64,000 bases of DNA. It comes from Bacteroidales bacterium. Its GTDB lineage: Bacteria; Bacteroidota; Bacteroidia; Bacteroidales; F082. The stretch is taken from the NCBI GenBank assembly GCA_015493525.1, contig WGCY01000047.1, positions 19,233 to 83,232 on the forward strand, in the 5' to 3' direction. Shown here in pieces: positions 7,469 through 17,519 of this stretch. Positions within the stretch are counted from its first letter, which is position 1. The number at the start of each line of letters is the position of its first letter. The notes below the pieces were generated by a model. It ran no database searches and was not told where the DNA came from. It saw only the letters and a list, made by a program, of their open reading frames with translations. A program made the translations under genes and the position numbers.

Positions 7469-10042
7469 ATGAAAGGAAAATTTATTTTATTGATTACCGG
7501 CATTTTAATATCGGTTACGGTTGTTGCACAAAATGTGGTAAAAGGAAAAATCATGGATGCTTCCACCCGCCAGCCAATTGAAAATGTTCACATCATTTTA
7601 GACAATGGAAAAGACGGGGTTATCACCAATAAAAAAGGAGCGTTTGGTTTTCGCTTCACGCAAACCAAAGGGTACTTTACCATAGAAAGGGTCGGCTACC
7701 AGTCCGAAAAAATCTCCTTTAAAAGAAAAGGAAAAACCACAGTACTTCCCGTCATCTTGCTGGAACCAAAAACCTATTCCCTGAACGAAATCAACATCAC
7801 GGCAGGACTTGTAACCGACAAAGAGACTCCGGTCAGCGTCTCCACCATCAGCGCAAGGATCATCAAAAGCCGTTTGGGAGATCAGCCGCTACCGTTGATA
7901 CTCAATGCTGTACCCGGTGTTTACAGCGTCCGAAATGGCGGCGGGAGCGGCGATGCCTCGCTCAGCATCCGCGGGTTTAAACAGAACAACGTGGCCCTGT
8001 TGCTCAACGGTATTCCCATAAATGGTGTGGAAAACGGATTGGTTTATTGGAGCAACTGGCTGGGACTGGCCGATGCGGCTGCCAGCATACAGGTACAGAA
8101 AGGCCCAGGCTTCTCCAATCTCGCCACCAATGCCGTGGGAGGAAGCATCAACATCATAACCCGGACTAACAACCGGTCAAAAGGCGGAAGTTTCAGCTTT
8201 CAGATAACCGATTACGGCAACCAAAAAACAACGCTGAGCCTCAACAGCGGTAAAATGAAAAACGGCTGGAACCTCTCATTCATGGGCTCTTACTACAGTG
8301 GCAAAGGCTATGTGGATGCCACATACGTGAAAGGGTTCTCTTATTTTTTCAGTGCCAACAAGCAACTTAATACCAAAAATCATTTGAACATCACCCTGCT
8401 TGGCTCTCCGCAACATCACGGCCAGCGAACACAATTACTCTCTGCAAATGAGGAACAACTTTATGGAAACAAATACAACAAAGACTGGGGCAGCCTGGAC
8501 GGCAGGATGCTCAATGCTTCGGAGAATTTCTACCACAAACCCTTTCTGAGTATCAACCACGATTTGAAGATAAACGAGAAAAACAAACTCTCCAACAGTG
8601 TATTTGTAAGCTACGGCTATGGAGGCGGAAAGTGGTCGGAAAGTTTCCATTATGCCCCTTCCGTTTTTACTTATCTGAACAGTTCAGGACAAATCGACTG
8701 GCGGAAAATTTATGACCAAAATGCCAACAATACGCAGCACTATGTCCTGGCCAATGGCGATACCGTTACCGGTTATTCCCACAACGTACTGACCGACTTT
8801 CTGGCGAGCCACATACAAGCCGGGTTTATGAGCACCTTTGAACATCGGTTCAATACGCACCTGAAATGGACTACCGGCATTTATTATAACTACCTGAACT
8901 CTTTCCTTCGGGAAAAAATCACCGACCTGATGGGCGGTCAATTTTACATTGAAGATTATGCCTGGTCGCTCAGCGGCGTGGCCGGAAGAAACCAGCTTAT
9001 GCATGTGGGCGATATAATTAAGGTAAACAACAACACCCTTATCCATCATGCATCGGCTTATGCAAAACTCACCTTTTCGGGAAAACATTTGCGTGCCTAT
9101 TTCTCTGCAAACGGCAACAACCAGTGGTACAGGCGTATCGACCGGTTTAACTACATTACCAATACCAAAAGTCCGACGGTGATCCGGGCGGGATATGATT
9201 TCCGCGGAGGCATTAGCTACTTTCCCCGGCCACAACACAACTTTTACCTGAATGCGGCTTACCTCTCGCGTGCACCTTATTTTAAATACGTTTTTGGAAA
9301 TTTCAACAATACACCGGTGAGAAACCTGGAAAACGAAAGGATAAAAACCATCGAAGCCGGTTACCGGTTTACGCATCCTGCCTTTAAAGCCACTATCGGC
9401 CTGTTTTACACACAATGGGACAACGTTTCCATGCTCAGCAACGAATACATCCAGCTGTCGGACAACAGGCAGTCGCGGGCAATGGTCCACGGCCTGAACA
9501 GTATCCACAAAGGCATTGAAGCGCAACTGGAATACCGTCTGAACAACCGTTTCAAGCTGGGTGCCACAGCCACTTTTGGCGATTACCGCTGGCAGAATGA
9601 TGTTTCAGCCACGCTGATTAACGACAACAACGTGGTAACCGATACCGTCAACGTCTATGCCCGTAACTTATATGTGGGGGGGACAGCACAGCAGCAACTG
9701 GGTGCTTTTGCGGATTTCCGGCTTTTCAGCCTGCTGAATTTTCATTTGGAATGGAGGTGGTACAACAAACTGTTTGCAGACTTTGATCCCATTAACCGGA
9801 ATAACCCCGACAACCGCCAGCAGCCCTACTCATTTCCGGCTTATCAGGTAGTCAATGCTTACGTTTCCATCCCGTTTCATATAGCTTCTTTGCCCTCACT
9901 GGTGCAACTCAATGGATACAATCTTTTGAACAAAAAATATATTGAAACGGGAAAAGACGGGCAACACCACAATACAGAAGACTTCAGGGGATTCTGGTCG
10001 TTCGGAATTAACTTTAATTTAACATTTAAGGTCTATTTCTAA
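7469..10042 (+). CDS. TonB-dependent outer membrane receptor under FMN riboswitch control
   Basis: 857 aa from the ATG at 7469, where a signal peptide begins (MKGKFILLITGILISVTVVA); the track start 27 codons upstream overlaps the riboswitch terminator. After the signal there is a carboxypeptidase-regulatory-like domain (about 22-105), a plug domain (SIRGFKQNNVALLLNGIPI, GGSINIITR) and a large beta-barrel ending in an aromatic residue (FKVYF). Known for the family: energised uptake of large or scarce ligands through the outer membrane. The FMN riboswitch makes a flavin (riboflavin, FMN or FAD) the best guess for the ligand, but this is inference. The next gene is a paralogue with the same plug motifs. 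Confidence 0.88.
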   Translation: MKGKFILLITGILISVTVVAQNVVKGKIMDASTRQPIENVHIILDNGKDGVITNKKGAFGFRFTQTKGYFTIERVGYQSEKISFKRKGKTTVLPVILLEPKTYSLNEINITAGLVTDKETPVSVSTISARIIKSRLGDQPLPLILNAVPGVYSVRNGGGSGDASLSIRGFKQNNVALLLNGIPINGVENGLVYWSNWLGLADAAASIQVQKGPGFSNLATNAVGGSINIITRTNNRSKGGSFSFQITDYGNQKTTLSLNSGKMKNGWNLSFMGSYYSGKGYVDATYVKGFSYFFSANKQLNTKNHLNITLLGSPQHHGQRTQLLSANEEQLYGNKYNKDWGSLDGRMLNASENFYHKPFLSINHDLKINEKNKLSNSVFVSYGYGGGKWSESFHYAPSVFTYLNSSGQIDWRKIYDQNANNTQHYVLANGDTVTGYSHNVLTDFLASHIQAGFMSTFEHRFNTHLKWTTGIYYNYLNSFLREKITDLMGGQFYIEDYAWSLSGVAGRNQLMHVGDIIKVNNNTLIHHASAYAKLTFSGKHLRAYFSANGNNQWYRRIDRFNYITNTKSPTVIRAGYDFRGGISYFPRPQHNFYLNAAYLSRAPYFKYVFGNFNNTPVRNLENERIKTIEAGYRFTHPAFKATIGLFYTQWDNVSMLSNEYIQLSDNRQSRAMVHGLNSIHKGIEAQLEYRLNNRFKLGATATFGDYRWQNDVSATLINDNNVVTDTVNVYARNLYVGGTAQQQLGAFADFRLFSLLNFHLEWRWYNKLFADFDPINRNNPDNRQQPYSFPAYQVVNAYVSIPFHIASLPSLVQLNGYNLLNKKYIETGKDGQHHNTEDFRGFWSFGINFNLTFKVYF

Positions 10043-10271
10043 AGTATTAGGTTTCAGGCCTTAGCAACTTTTTATTAACTTTTTTTATGATTTTTTCAAC
10101 AGCTGATTAAACTATAACTTGTTGTTTCTCTTTATCTTACGCAAAGACATGAGGCCAATAAACTATTTCAGAATGCTTATTAATAAAAAATTCATAATAA
10201 CGAGCCGAATTATTCCATATTTTCGCCGCATAATTTAAAAGAACCTAATTTTAATTAAAAATTTTTGTTTT

Positions 10272-12878
10272 ATGAAACGTACAAATTTACTGTTAACCCT
10301 GCTGGTCAGCCTCCTGTTTGCAGGAGCCGCTTTTGCCCAGGGTGTTGTACAGGGTGTCGTTATGGATGCCACCAGCCATGAGACCCTTGTGGGGGCCACT
10401 GTGGTTGTGAAAGGAACTACGGCTGGTATTACCACCAACCTCGATGGTAGTTTTACTTTGATTGCCCCTTCCGGCAACCAAAAACTGGAGATTAGTTATG
10501 TTGGGTATGAACCCAAAGAAATTAATCTCACCATTAAAAATGGGGCTACTTACAATATTGGCAAAGTCAACCTGAAAAGTAGTGCCATTGGGCTGCAGGA
10601 AGTCAATGTATTGGCTTCTGTAGCTGTTGACAGGAAAACACCTGTTGCTGTTTCCACCATCGATTCCAAAGAAATAGCCCATCAGCTGGGAACAAAGGAT
10701 TTACCTTCGGTGATGGTTTACTCACCTAACGTTTATGTTACGCCTACCGGTGGCGGATATGGTGATTCCAGAATCAACGTTCGTGGTTTTGACCAAAGAA
10801 ACGTGGCTGTTCTGATTAACGGTATCCCCGTTAACGACATGGAAAATGGTTGGGTTTATTGGTCAAACTGGGCAGGTTTGGGCGATGCTACCCGTACCAT
10901 TCAGATTCAGCGTGGTTTGGGAGCTTCCAAACTGGCCATCAACTCTGTGGGTGGTACCATTAACATCATCACGAAAACATCGGACATGAACAAAGGTGGT
11001 TCCATTTATCTTTCCACCACCGATTATGGCCTTATGAAACAGATGCTGACCCTCTCCACCGGGAAACTGAAAACAGGGACTTCCATCACTTTTGTAGGTT
11101 CACATACCGCCGGAAACGGTTACATTGATGCTACCTGGACAAAAGCCTGGTCTTACTTCCTGTCGGTTTCTCAAGACCTCAACAAAAACAACCACTTGGT
11201 TTTCACCATTATTGGTGCCCCCCAACAACACGGTCAAAGAAACGGCTATTACATGCTGTCACAAAAAAAGTTTGACAAATACGGCCCCAAATACAATGAG
11301 AACTGGGGATGGCGCGGTGGCGAACAGCTGAACGAACGCGTTAACTTCTACCACAAACCGCAAATGGCCTTGAACTGGTACTGGAAAATTAACGAAAAAG
11401 CCCATCTGGCTACTTCGGCCTACTACTCCTTTGGTAAAGGTGGCGGATCAGGTCCTTTGGGTTACAACACCCATGGACATTACTATAAATACGAACCTCC
11501 GATGACGTCCAGCGGACAGTATGACTGGGACGCTATGGCTGACTGGAATGCCAGTAATGTTGACACAGCCAATGCCCGTGCATTGGGAGCTTATTCAATA
11601 TCTCACGGTGACACTATTTTTGAAGCCCGTTCACAGCACATTATCCGTAATTCGAACAACAACCACCAATGGTATGGTTTGCTCTCCACCCTGAAACTCA
11701 ATTTCAGTGATATGCTCACATTGACGACCGGTATTGACATGCGTCATTACAAAGGAGAACATTACCGTGAGGTGAGAGACCTGCTGGGTGGTGATTACTG
11801 GTCCGATCGTGCTTTCGGTGCCAGGAAAGTAGGCGACAAAATTGCTTACTGGAACGATGGAATCGTTTCTTATACCGGACTTTTTGCCCAGTTAGAATTC
11901 ACCAAAGGTATTTTCAACGCCTTTGTTGCCGGTACATTCTCCAACACATGGGATACCCGTGTTGACTATTACAACTACACCCCCGGTGTTGGCGAACGCA
12001 GCAAAACCCTCTCCAATGCAGGGTACGACTTTAAAGCCGGTGCCAACGTAAATGTTTCCGAAAGAAGTAACTTCTTCGTTAACGGTGGACTTTATTCCCG
12101 TGTACCGTTCTTCCGTTTTATGTTCCTGAACTATAAAAACATTGTGAACGAAAACCTTAAAAACGAAAAAATTTCCGCTATTGAGGCAGGATATGCTTAT
12201 AAAGCTCCCAAGTTTACCGCTCGCGTTAACGGTTATTACACCATTTGGTCAGATATTTCGCTGCTAAGAAGTTTTAAAGCCACGAATGGTAAATATGTAA
12301 ATGCTTTCATGTCAGACCTGAAAGAGATACATAGCGGTATTGAAATTGAGGCTAACTGGAAAGCTACCCGTTGGATGAACCTGGGTGGTATGCTGAACTT
12401 TGGTAACTGGAAATATGCCGATGATGCTACTGCCATTCTTTATGATGACCAGACACATCAGGAAATTGGAAAAGGGACCATTTATACCAAAGACCTTAAA
12501 GTAGGCGACCAACCGCAAACCTCTTATGGCCTGAACGGTTCTTTCCATATTACCAGACATCTTACACTGGGTGCCCATTACCTCTACTATGCTAACCTTT
12601 ATGCACACTTTACTCCCGAATCCCGTGTAAATCCTAACGACAGGGCTCAGGCTTATAAACTGCCCAATTACGGCAAACTGAACATGCGCCTCGGTTGGAG
12701 CTTCAAAATTGCCGGTATGGATTCTTACTTTAACTGGAATGTGTACAACGTAACAAACAATGTTACTTTGGTTGAAGCCGAAGACAAATTTGACTACGCT
12801 ACGAAAGAGCACGTATTCAAAAAAGGATTCTGGGGCTGGGGCCGTAACATGAACTTCTCCCTGAAAGTTAATTTCTAA
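10272..12878 (+). CDS. TonB-dependent outer membrane receptor (paralogue of the preceding one)
   Basis: 868 aa with a signal peptide (MKRTNLLLTLLVSLLFAGAAFA), a carboxypeptidase-regulatory-like domain (about 25-110), a plug (NVRGFDQRNVAVLINGIPVN, VGGTINIITK) and a 22-strand-type barrel ending FSLKVNF. It shares long motif stretches with the receptor upstream, for example YWSNWAGLGDA against YWSNWLGLADA, so the pair is probably an old duplication. The 229 bp before it are A/T-rich, with a near-consensus -7 TATTTTCG (10218-10225), so it may be transcribed on its own. The ligand is not evident. A terminator follows. Confidence 0.88.
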   Translation: MKRTNLLLTLLVSLLFAGAAFAQGVVQGVVMDATSHETLVGATVVVKGTTAGITTNLDGSFTLIAPSGNQKLEISYVGYEPKEINLTIKNGATYNIGKVNLKSSAIGLQEVNVLASVAVDRKTPVAVSTIDSKEIAHQLGTKDLPSVMVYSPNVYVTPTGGGYGDSRINVRGFDQRNVAVLINGIPVNDMENGWVYWSNWAGLGDATRTIQIQRGLGASKLAINSVGGTINIITKTSDMNKGGSIYLSTTDYGLMKQMLTLSTGKLKTGTSITFVGSHTAGNGYIDATWTKAWSYFLSVSQDLNKNNHLVFTIIGAPQQHGQRNGYYMLSQKKFDKYGPKYNENWGWRGGEQLNERVNFYHKPQMALNWYWKINEKAHLATSAYYSFGKGGGSGPLGYNTHGHYYKYEPPMTSSGQYDWDAMADWNASNVDTANARALGAYSISHGDTIFEARSQHIIRNSNNNHQWYGLLSTLKLNFSDMLTLTTGIDMRHYKGEHYREVRDLLGGDYWSDRAFGARKVGDKIAYWNDGIVSYTGLFAQLEFTKGIFNAFVAGTFSNTWDTRVDYYNYTPGVGERSKTLSNAGYDFKAGANVNVSERSNFFVNGGLYSRVPFFRFMFLNYKNIVNENLKNEKISAIEAGYAYKAPKFTARVNGYYTIWSDISLLRSFKATNGKYVNAFMSDLKEIHSGIEIEANWKATRWMNLGGMLNFGNWKYADDATAILYDDQTHQEIGKGTIYTKDLKVGDQPQTSYGLNGSFHITRHLTLGAHYLYYANLYAHFTPESRVNPNDRAQAYKLPNYGKLNMRLGWSFKIAGMDSYFNWNVYNVTNNVTLVEAEDKFDYATKEHVFKKGFWGWGRNMNFSLKVNF

Positions 12879-12900
12879 GAATTACATTTCATTCTTACAA

Positions 12901-12931
12901 AAAAGCCCCTTCGTTTGAAGGGGCTTTTTTT
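12901..12931 (+). terminator. Rho-independent terminator after the second TonB receptor
   Basis: Perfect 12-bp stem AAAAGCCCCTTC / GAAGGGGCTTTT with loop GTTT, continuing into a T-run. It lies 22 bp after the stop codon. Confidence 0.9.
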
Positions 12932-12960
12932 ATATCTTTATGGAAAATTTTAAATACTGA

Positions 12961-14199
12961 ATGGTTATGCAAAAGAACTTATCTTTTTATCTGTTAATAC
13001 CGTTTCTCGCCGGGCTTTTGCTCTTCTCTTCCTGCGATAAGACCGTGAAGAAGGGTGACGATACAGACTCGGGAAAACCTTACGTCGTCATGCTTTCGCT
13101 GGATGGCTTCCGGTGGGATTATCCCGACCATGCCTACACTCCTGTGTTGGATTCGCTAAAAAAAGCAGGTGTTTTTGCCGAGATGGTTCCCTGCTTTCCC
13201 ACCAAAACCTTTCCAAACCATTACAGCATTGCCACCGGGCTCTACCCCGACCATCACGGCATTGTACTCAACAGTTTTTACGCTACGGATTTGGGCAGGC
13301 ACTACAGTATTTCCGACCGCGCTTCTGTTGGAAACGGGATATTTTATGGCGGCGAGCCCATTTGGGTAACTGCCAAAAAACAGGGAGTTCATACAGCCAC
13401 TTTATTCTGGGTAGGCTCAGAGGCAGCCATCGAAGGCATCCGTCCGGATATTTGGTATCCCTATAACCATACTTTGCCGTTTACTTCACGTATTGACAGT
13501 CTGGTACGCTGGCTCTCATTTCCAGAAACCATTCGTCCGCATCTTATCTTGTGGTATTATCCTGAACCCGATGGCTCTGGCCATCATTACGGCCCTTCCG
13601 GGAAAACCATCCAGATGGTAGAACAGCTAGACCGCTGGCTGGGAAATTTCTTCACTGCCATGCGAAAACTTCCCATCTACAGTAAATTAAACTTTATCAT
13701 TACCTCTGACCACGGTATGGGGCCGATTTCCAATAACAGGGAAGTTATTTTAGATCATTACATCGATACAGCCAATCTGACCTACCGCGATGGGGGTAAC
13801 CCGGTTTATAATTTGGGGGTCAAGCCCGGAAAGCTGGAGACAGTTTATGAAAAGCTTAAAAAAGTACAGCACATCGAGGTATGGAAACACGACAGCCTTC
13901 CTGCCCGTTTACATTACGGTACCAATATTCGCACCCATGATTTAACAGTTGTGGCAGATTCCAACTGGAGCATTTACTGGTCGTGGCACATCGGATACGG
14001 TGGCGGAACCCATGGTTACGACAACCAATGGCGCGCCATGCATGCCATCTTTTATGCAGCAGGCCCGACCTTTAAAAAAGGCTACCGGCAAAAAAGCTTT
14101 CCAAACGTGGATATCTATCCGCTCATCACAAAAATCCTGCAACTCAAACCGGCAAAAACCGATGGCGACTTAAATGAAGTAAAAGACATGTTAAAGTAA
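12961..14199 (+). CDS. Lipoprotein of the nucleotide pyrophosphatase/phosphodiesterase (ENPP-like) family
   Basis: 412 aa. A lipoprotein signal ends in LLFSSC (Cys near residue 25), so the protein is probably membrane-anchored outside the cytoplasm. The alkaline-phosphatase-superfamily core is complete: MLSLDGF (metal Asp near 48), TKTFPN with the nucleophilic Thr near 83, PDGSGHHYGP, TSDHGMG, and a C-terminal GGTHGYDN His. The family cleaves phosphodiester and pyrophosphate bonds, with substrates such as nucleotide sugars, NAD and FAD in various members. It follows two TonB receptors, the first under an FMN riboswitch, so an extracytoplasmic FAD-to-FMN role is possible but unproven. An in-frame ATG two codons later is an equally good start. 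Confidence 0.85.
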   Translation: MVMQKNLSFYLLIPFLAGLLLFSSCDKTVKKGDDTDSGKPYVVMLSLDGFRWDYPDHAYTPVLDSLKKAGVFAEMVPCFPTKTFPNHYSIATGLYPDHHGIVLNSFYATDLGRHYSISDRASVGNGIFYGGEPIWVTAKKQGVHTATLFWVGSEAAIEGIRPDIWYPYNHTLPFTSRIDSLVRWLSFPETIRPHLILWYYPEPDGSGHHYGPSGKTIQMVEQLDRWLGNFFTAMRKLPIYSKLNFIITSDHGMGPISNNREVILDHYIDTANLTYRDGGNPVYNLGVKPGKLETVYEKLKKVQHIEVWKHDSLPARLHYGTNIRTHDLTVVADSNWSIYWSWHIGYGGGTHGYDNQWRAMHAIFYAAGPTFKKGYRQKSFPNVDIYPLITKILQLKPAKTDGDLNEVKDMLK

Positions 14200-14253
14200 T
14201 TCGCTTAGCATAAGGACCAGTACAGGATAAGTATTTTGTATTCTAATTTTTTT

Positions 14254-14261
14254 TATATTTG
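14254..14261 (+). promoter_or_regulatory. -7 promoter box of the DUF4177-like gene
   Basis: TATATTTG matches TAnnTTTG and lies 32 nt before the ATG at 14294. A TTTG at 14235-14238 is 15 nt upstream, shorter than the usual spacing. Confidence 0.4.
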
Positions 14262-14293
14262 GCTATTATTAACCAACTAAATTTCTATGCCTT

Positions 14294-14752
14294 ATGAAGA
14301 AGTTTTCATTTACAGTTATTTTTATGTTTATTGCGCTGCTGGTTTTCCCCCAGAAGAAGTACGAGTACAAAGTGATAACCAGCGTGGAGTCTGTTGTGCC
14401 CATGGGATTGGGAAGGTCACGTATTATTGAGACCAAGCAAGAGGCCAATGCCGCTGATTTTACAACGCAACGTACCAATGGGAAGAAAAGCCATCAAAAA
14501 GAGGTGAAACGCAGCGATGCCAAAGTGAACAATTTTGCCGAAACCAAATTGCTCAACTTTTACAGTGGTGTGGGAATTAACTTTCAAAATATTGCTTCCA
14601 ATGACGCACTAATTACCGCCACCATCAACAAAGTTATTGACGAAGGCTGGGAACTTGCTTTTGTAGCGAGCGGCGTGGAAAGCGATGCGGGACGACAGGA
14701 TGGGAAAGGGATTTTCATCACCCGTTACATTTTCAGGAGGCCTGCAAAATAG
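14294..14752 (+). CDS. Secreted small protein resembling DUF4177
   Basis: 152 aa with an N-terminal signal peptide (MKKFSFTVIFMFIALLVFP). The mature part begins KKYEYKVI and ends with INKVIDEGWELAFVASG and ITRYIFRR, the two hallmark pieces of DUF4177 (YEYKVV ... GWELV), here separated by a longer basic insert (KKSHQKEVKRSDAK). Function is unknown; the protein is predicted to be periplasmic. It stands alone between an ENPP-like gene and convergent lon. Confidence 0.6.
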   Translation: MKKFSFTVIFMFIALLVFPQKKYEYKVITSVESVVPMGLGRSRIIETKQEANAADFTTQRTNGKKSHQKEVKRSDAKVNNFAETKLLNFYSGVGINFQNIASNDALITATINKVIDEGWELAFVASGVESDAGRQDGKGIFITRYIFRRPAK

Positions 14753-14787
14753 GCAATCACCTGAAATTAAAAAATTGACCTTAATCT

Positions 14788-14871
14788 CCTCCGCGTTTGC
14801 AACGCGGAGGTTTTTATTTATTCATAATATACTGAAAAAATGATAGATACATCCGCGTTACAAACGCGGAT
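14788..14871. repeat. Pair of related palindromes between the DUF4177-like gene and lon
   Basis: Two hairpins, CCTCCGCGTTTGCAACGCGG (14788-14810, followed by a T-rich tail) and ATCCGCGTTACAAACGCGGA (14851-14871), share the CCGCGTT/AACGCGG core. They sit between two convergent genes. The first may serve as a terminator. They belong to the group of short palindromes scattered through this window. Confidence 0.65.
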
Positions 14872-14910
14872 AAGTTCAAGGTTCAAGTTCAAAAATACGG
14901 CCAATAAAGG

Positions 14911-17340
14911 CTATTTACCTTCTGACTTTTCTTCCAGCAAAGCAAAATCAAGCACTTCCAGCATATTGTCCACATAAACAAACTGTAACCCTTTGATATA
15001 TTTTTCAGGGATTTCGGCAATATCATTCTCATTTTCGCGGGAAAGCAGAATCGTTTTGATTTTTGCCCGTTTGGCGGCAAGTATCTTCTCCTTAATTCCA
15101 CCCACAGGCAGTACCTTTCCACGCAACGTAATCTCTCCGGTCATGGCCAGCAGGGGCTTCACTTTGCGGTGGGTAAAAGCCGATGCCAGTGCCGTCAGCA
15201 TGGTTACGCCCGCCGAGGGGCCATCTTTTGGCGTAGCCCCTTCCGGGACATGAATATGCACATTCCATTTGTCGAAAATATCCGGATTTAATCCCACATA
15301 AGCAGCATGGGCCTTGAGGTATTCATACGCCAGCGAAGCCGACTCTTTCATCACATCCCCCAGGTTTCCGGTCAGCTTCAAATGACGGCCATCGCCTTTG
15401 CTCAGGCTCACCTCCACAAACAGAATCTCACCTCCCACCCTTGTCCAGGCCAGGCCGGTTACCACACCGGTTACCTCATTGGAAACCAATTTATCGCGTG
15501 AGAAGCGCGGTTTCCCCAGAATCTCAGTCAAAATTTCAGGTGTTACTTTGGGCTCATAATCATCGTCCATAGCGATAAAACGTGCACGGTTGCGGATGAC
15601 TTTGGCAATTTGCTTCTCCAGCCAACGCACACCGGCTTCCCGTGTATATTTGTCAACCATGGCTTCGAGTGTCTTTTTGGGAAAGCTGAGCTGGCCTTTC
15701 TTAATTCCATTTTCCTCAAACTGCTTATGGATAAGGTGCTTGCGGGCTATTTCCACTTTTTCCTCCAGCAGGTATCCGCTCAACTCGATAATCTCCATCC
15801 GGTCAATCAGTGCCGGGTGTATCCCGGAAAGGCTGTTGGCCGTGGCAATAAACATCACTTTCGAGAGGTCATAATCCAGTTCGAGATAATTATCGTAAAA
15901 AGTGTTGTTTTGTTCCGGGTCCAGAATTTCGAGCAAGGCAGCCTGCGGGTCGCCGCTGAAATTGTTGCCACTCACCTTGTCAATTTCGTCCAGCATAAAA
16001 ACCGGGTTGGAAGATTGTGCTTTTTTCAGGTTTTGAAGAATACGGCCCGGCATGGCACCGATGTACGTCTTGCGGTGCCCGCGCAGTTCCGACTCATCAC
16101 GCAACCCGCCCAGCGACATGCGGATATATTTTCTTCCCAGAGCATGGGCGATGGAACGTCCCAGCGAAGTTTTTCCCACCCCGGGAGGGCCTACAAAACA
16201 CAAAATAGGTGCTTTCATGTCATTTTTCAACTTCAGCACAGCGAGATACTCAATGATGCGTTCCTTGATTTTTTCCAGGCCGTAATGGTCTTTGTCCAGC
16301 ACTTTCTGTGCCCGCTTCAAATCCAGGTTATCTTTGGTAAACGTGTTCCACGGCAGGTCCACGAGAAACTCAAGGTAGTTCATTTGAATGGAATACTCGG
16401 CAGCATTGGGGTTCATCCGCTGTAAGCGGGAGAGTTCCTCTTCAAAACCTTCGCCGACCTCTTCCGGCCAGTTTTTTTTCGCAGCCTTTTCCTGCAAATG
16501 ACGGATATCCTGGTCATGCGGCCCTCCGCCAAGCTCTTCCTGAATAGTTTTCAGCTGCTGGTTCAGCAGGTAGTCGCGTTGTTGCTTGTCCAAATCGACT
16601 TTTACCTTTGTCTGAATCTGATTTTTCAGTTCCAGCACCTGCAATTCTTTGGTAAGCTGTTCCAGTACTTTATTGGCACGCTCTTCGAGGTTGGTCATTT
16701 CCAGCAAAGTCTGTTTCTGCCTGTTATCCACATTCAGGTTGGAAGAGACAAAATTCACAAGAAAAACAGCACTTTCAATGTTGTTGATGGCGAAAGCCGC
16801 TTCGGAAGGTATCACCGGCGATTTCTCAATAATCTGCACCGACAAATCCCTGATAGAAGAGATTAGGGCATTAAACATCTCGTGTTCGGGAGGATTGATG
16901 CTCGGCTCAAAACTTCTCACACGGGCCACAAAATAAGGCTCTTCCCGCAACATCTCCTCTATCTCAAAACGGCGTTTGCCCTGGATAATCGCTGTGGTAT
17001 TTCCATCGGGCATTTGCAAAATTTTGATAATGCGCGCCACGGTTCCCACGCGGTGCAAGTCATCCTCTTTGGGGTCTTCTGTCTCTGCATCTTTCTGAGC
17101 GACAACGCCAATAGTGCGGTTACCCTGATAGGCATCCTTGATGAGTTTAATGCTTTTGTCCCGTCCGGCAGTAATCGGGAGGACAACGCCGGGAAACAAA
17201 ACCGTATTTCGTACAGGCAAAATAGGCAGTTCCTCAGGAATCTCTTCCTCGTTCATTACTTTCTCGTCCTCAGGAGACAAAAGCGGAAAAAATTCCGTGT
17301 CCCCATTCATAATTTCCTGAAGTGCAAAAATATCTTTCAT
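14911..17340 (-). CDS. lon: ATP-dependent protease Lon
   Basis: 809 aa, a normal length for bacterial LonA. The N-terminal substrate-binding LON domain begins at about residue 38 ([18 protein letters not shown]). The AAA+ module has Walker A GPPGVGKT near 384-391 and Walker [10 protein letters not shown]. The C-terminal protease domain has the catalytic Ser in [10 protein letters not shown] (about 709) and Lys in [12 protein letters not shown] (about 752). It degrades misfolded and regulatory proteins in the cytoplasm. The start is the ATG at 17340. No heat-shock element is recognisable to me upstream. Confidence 0.98.
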   Translation of the reverse strand: MKDIFALQEIMNGDTEFFPLLSPEDEKVMNEEEIPEELPILPVRNTVLFPGVVLPITAGRDKSIKLIKDAYQGNRTIGVVAQKDAETEDPKEDDLHRVGTVARIIKILQMPDGNTTAIIQGKRRFEIEEMLREEPYFVARVRSFEPSINPPEHEMFNALISSIRDLSVQIIEKSPVIPSEAAFAINNIESAVFLVNFVSSNLNVDNRQKQTLLEMTNLEERANKVLEQLTKELQVLELKNQIQTKVKVDLDKQQRDYLLNQQLKTIQEELGGGPHDQDIRHLQEKAAKKNWPEEVGEGFEEELSRLQRMNPNAAEYSIQMNYLEFLVDLPWNTFTKDNLDLKRAQKVLDKDHYGLEKIKERIIEYLAVLKLKNDMKAPILCFVGPPGVGKTSLGRSIAHALGRKYIRMSLGGLRDESELRGHRKTYIGAMPGRILQNLKKAQSSNPVFMLDEIDKVSGNNFSGDPQAALLEILDPEQNNTFYDNYLELDYDLSKVMFIATANSLSGIHPALIDRMEIIELSGYLLEEKVEIARKHLIHKQFEENGIKKGQLSFPKKTLEAMVDKYTREAGVRWLEKQIAKVIRNRARFIAMDDDYEPKVTPEILTEILGKPRFSRDKLVSNEVTGVVTGLAWTRVGGEILFVEVSLSKGDGRHLKLTGNLGDVMKESASLAYEYLKAHAAYVGLNPDIFDKWNVHIHVPEGATPKDGPSAGVTMLTALASAFTHRKVKPLLAMTGEITLRGKVLPVGGIKEKILAAKRAKIKTILLSRENENDIAEIPEKYIKGLQFVYVDNMLEVLDFALLEEKSEGK

Positions 17341-17366
17341 AAAAAATCCTCTCGGTCAATTTGTCA

Positions 17367-17390
17367 GGCCGGCAAAAAACACCGCCGGCC
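17367..17390. repeat. Hairpin between the GlmU-like gene and lon
   Basis: Inverted repeat GGCCGGC / GCCGGCC with a 10-nt loop, in the 179-bp gap between two minus-strand genes. There is no T-run, so its role as a terminator is uncertain. Confidence 0.4.
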
Positions 17391-17519
17391 CAAGGTATGT
17401 TTCAAAGCGATAACGCTCTGGTTCATAAATTTTAAAAAGTCTCATGCGACCTGGTTTTGTTCCTAAGGCAATGACCGTACCACAGGCAAAAACGAACGCA
17501 TTTTGTCAGGACATCCCTG

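Noticed and set aside
15610-16425. 271-aa + ORF across lon
   Set aside because: Antisense shadow of lon, which has complete ATPase and protease motifs.
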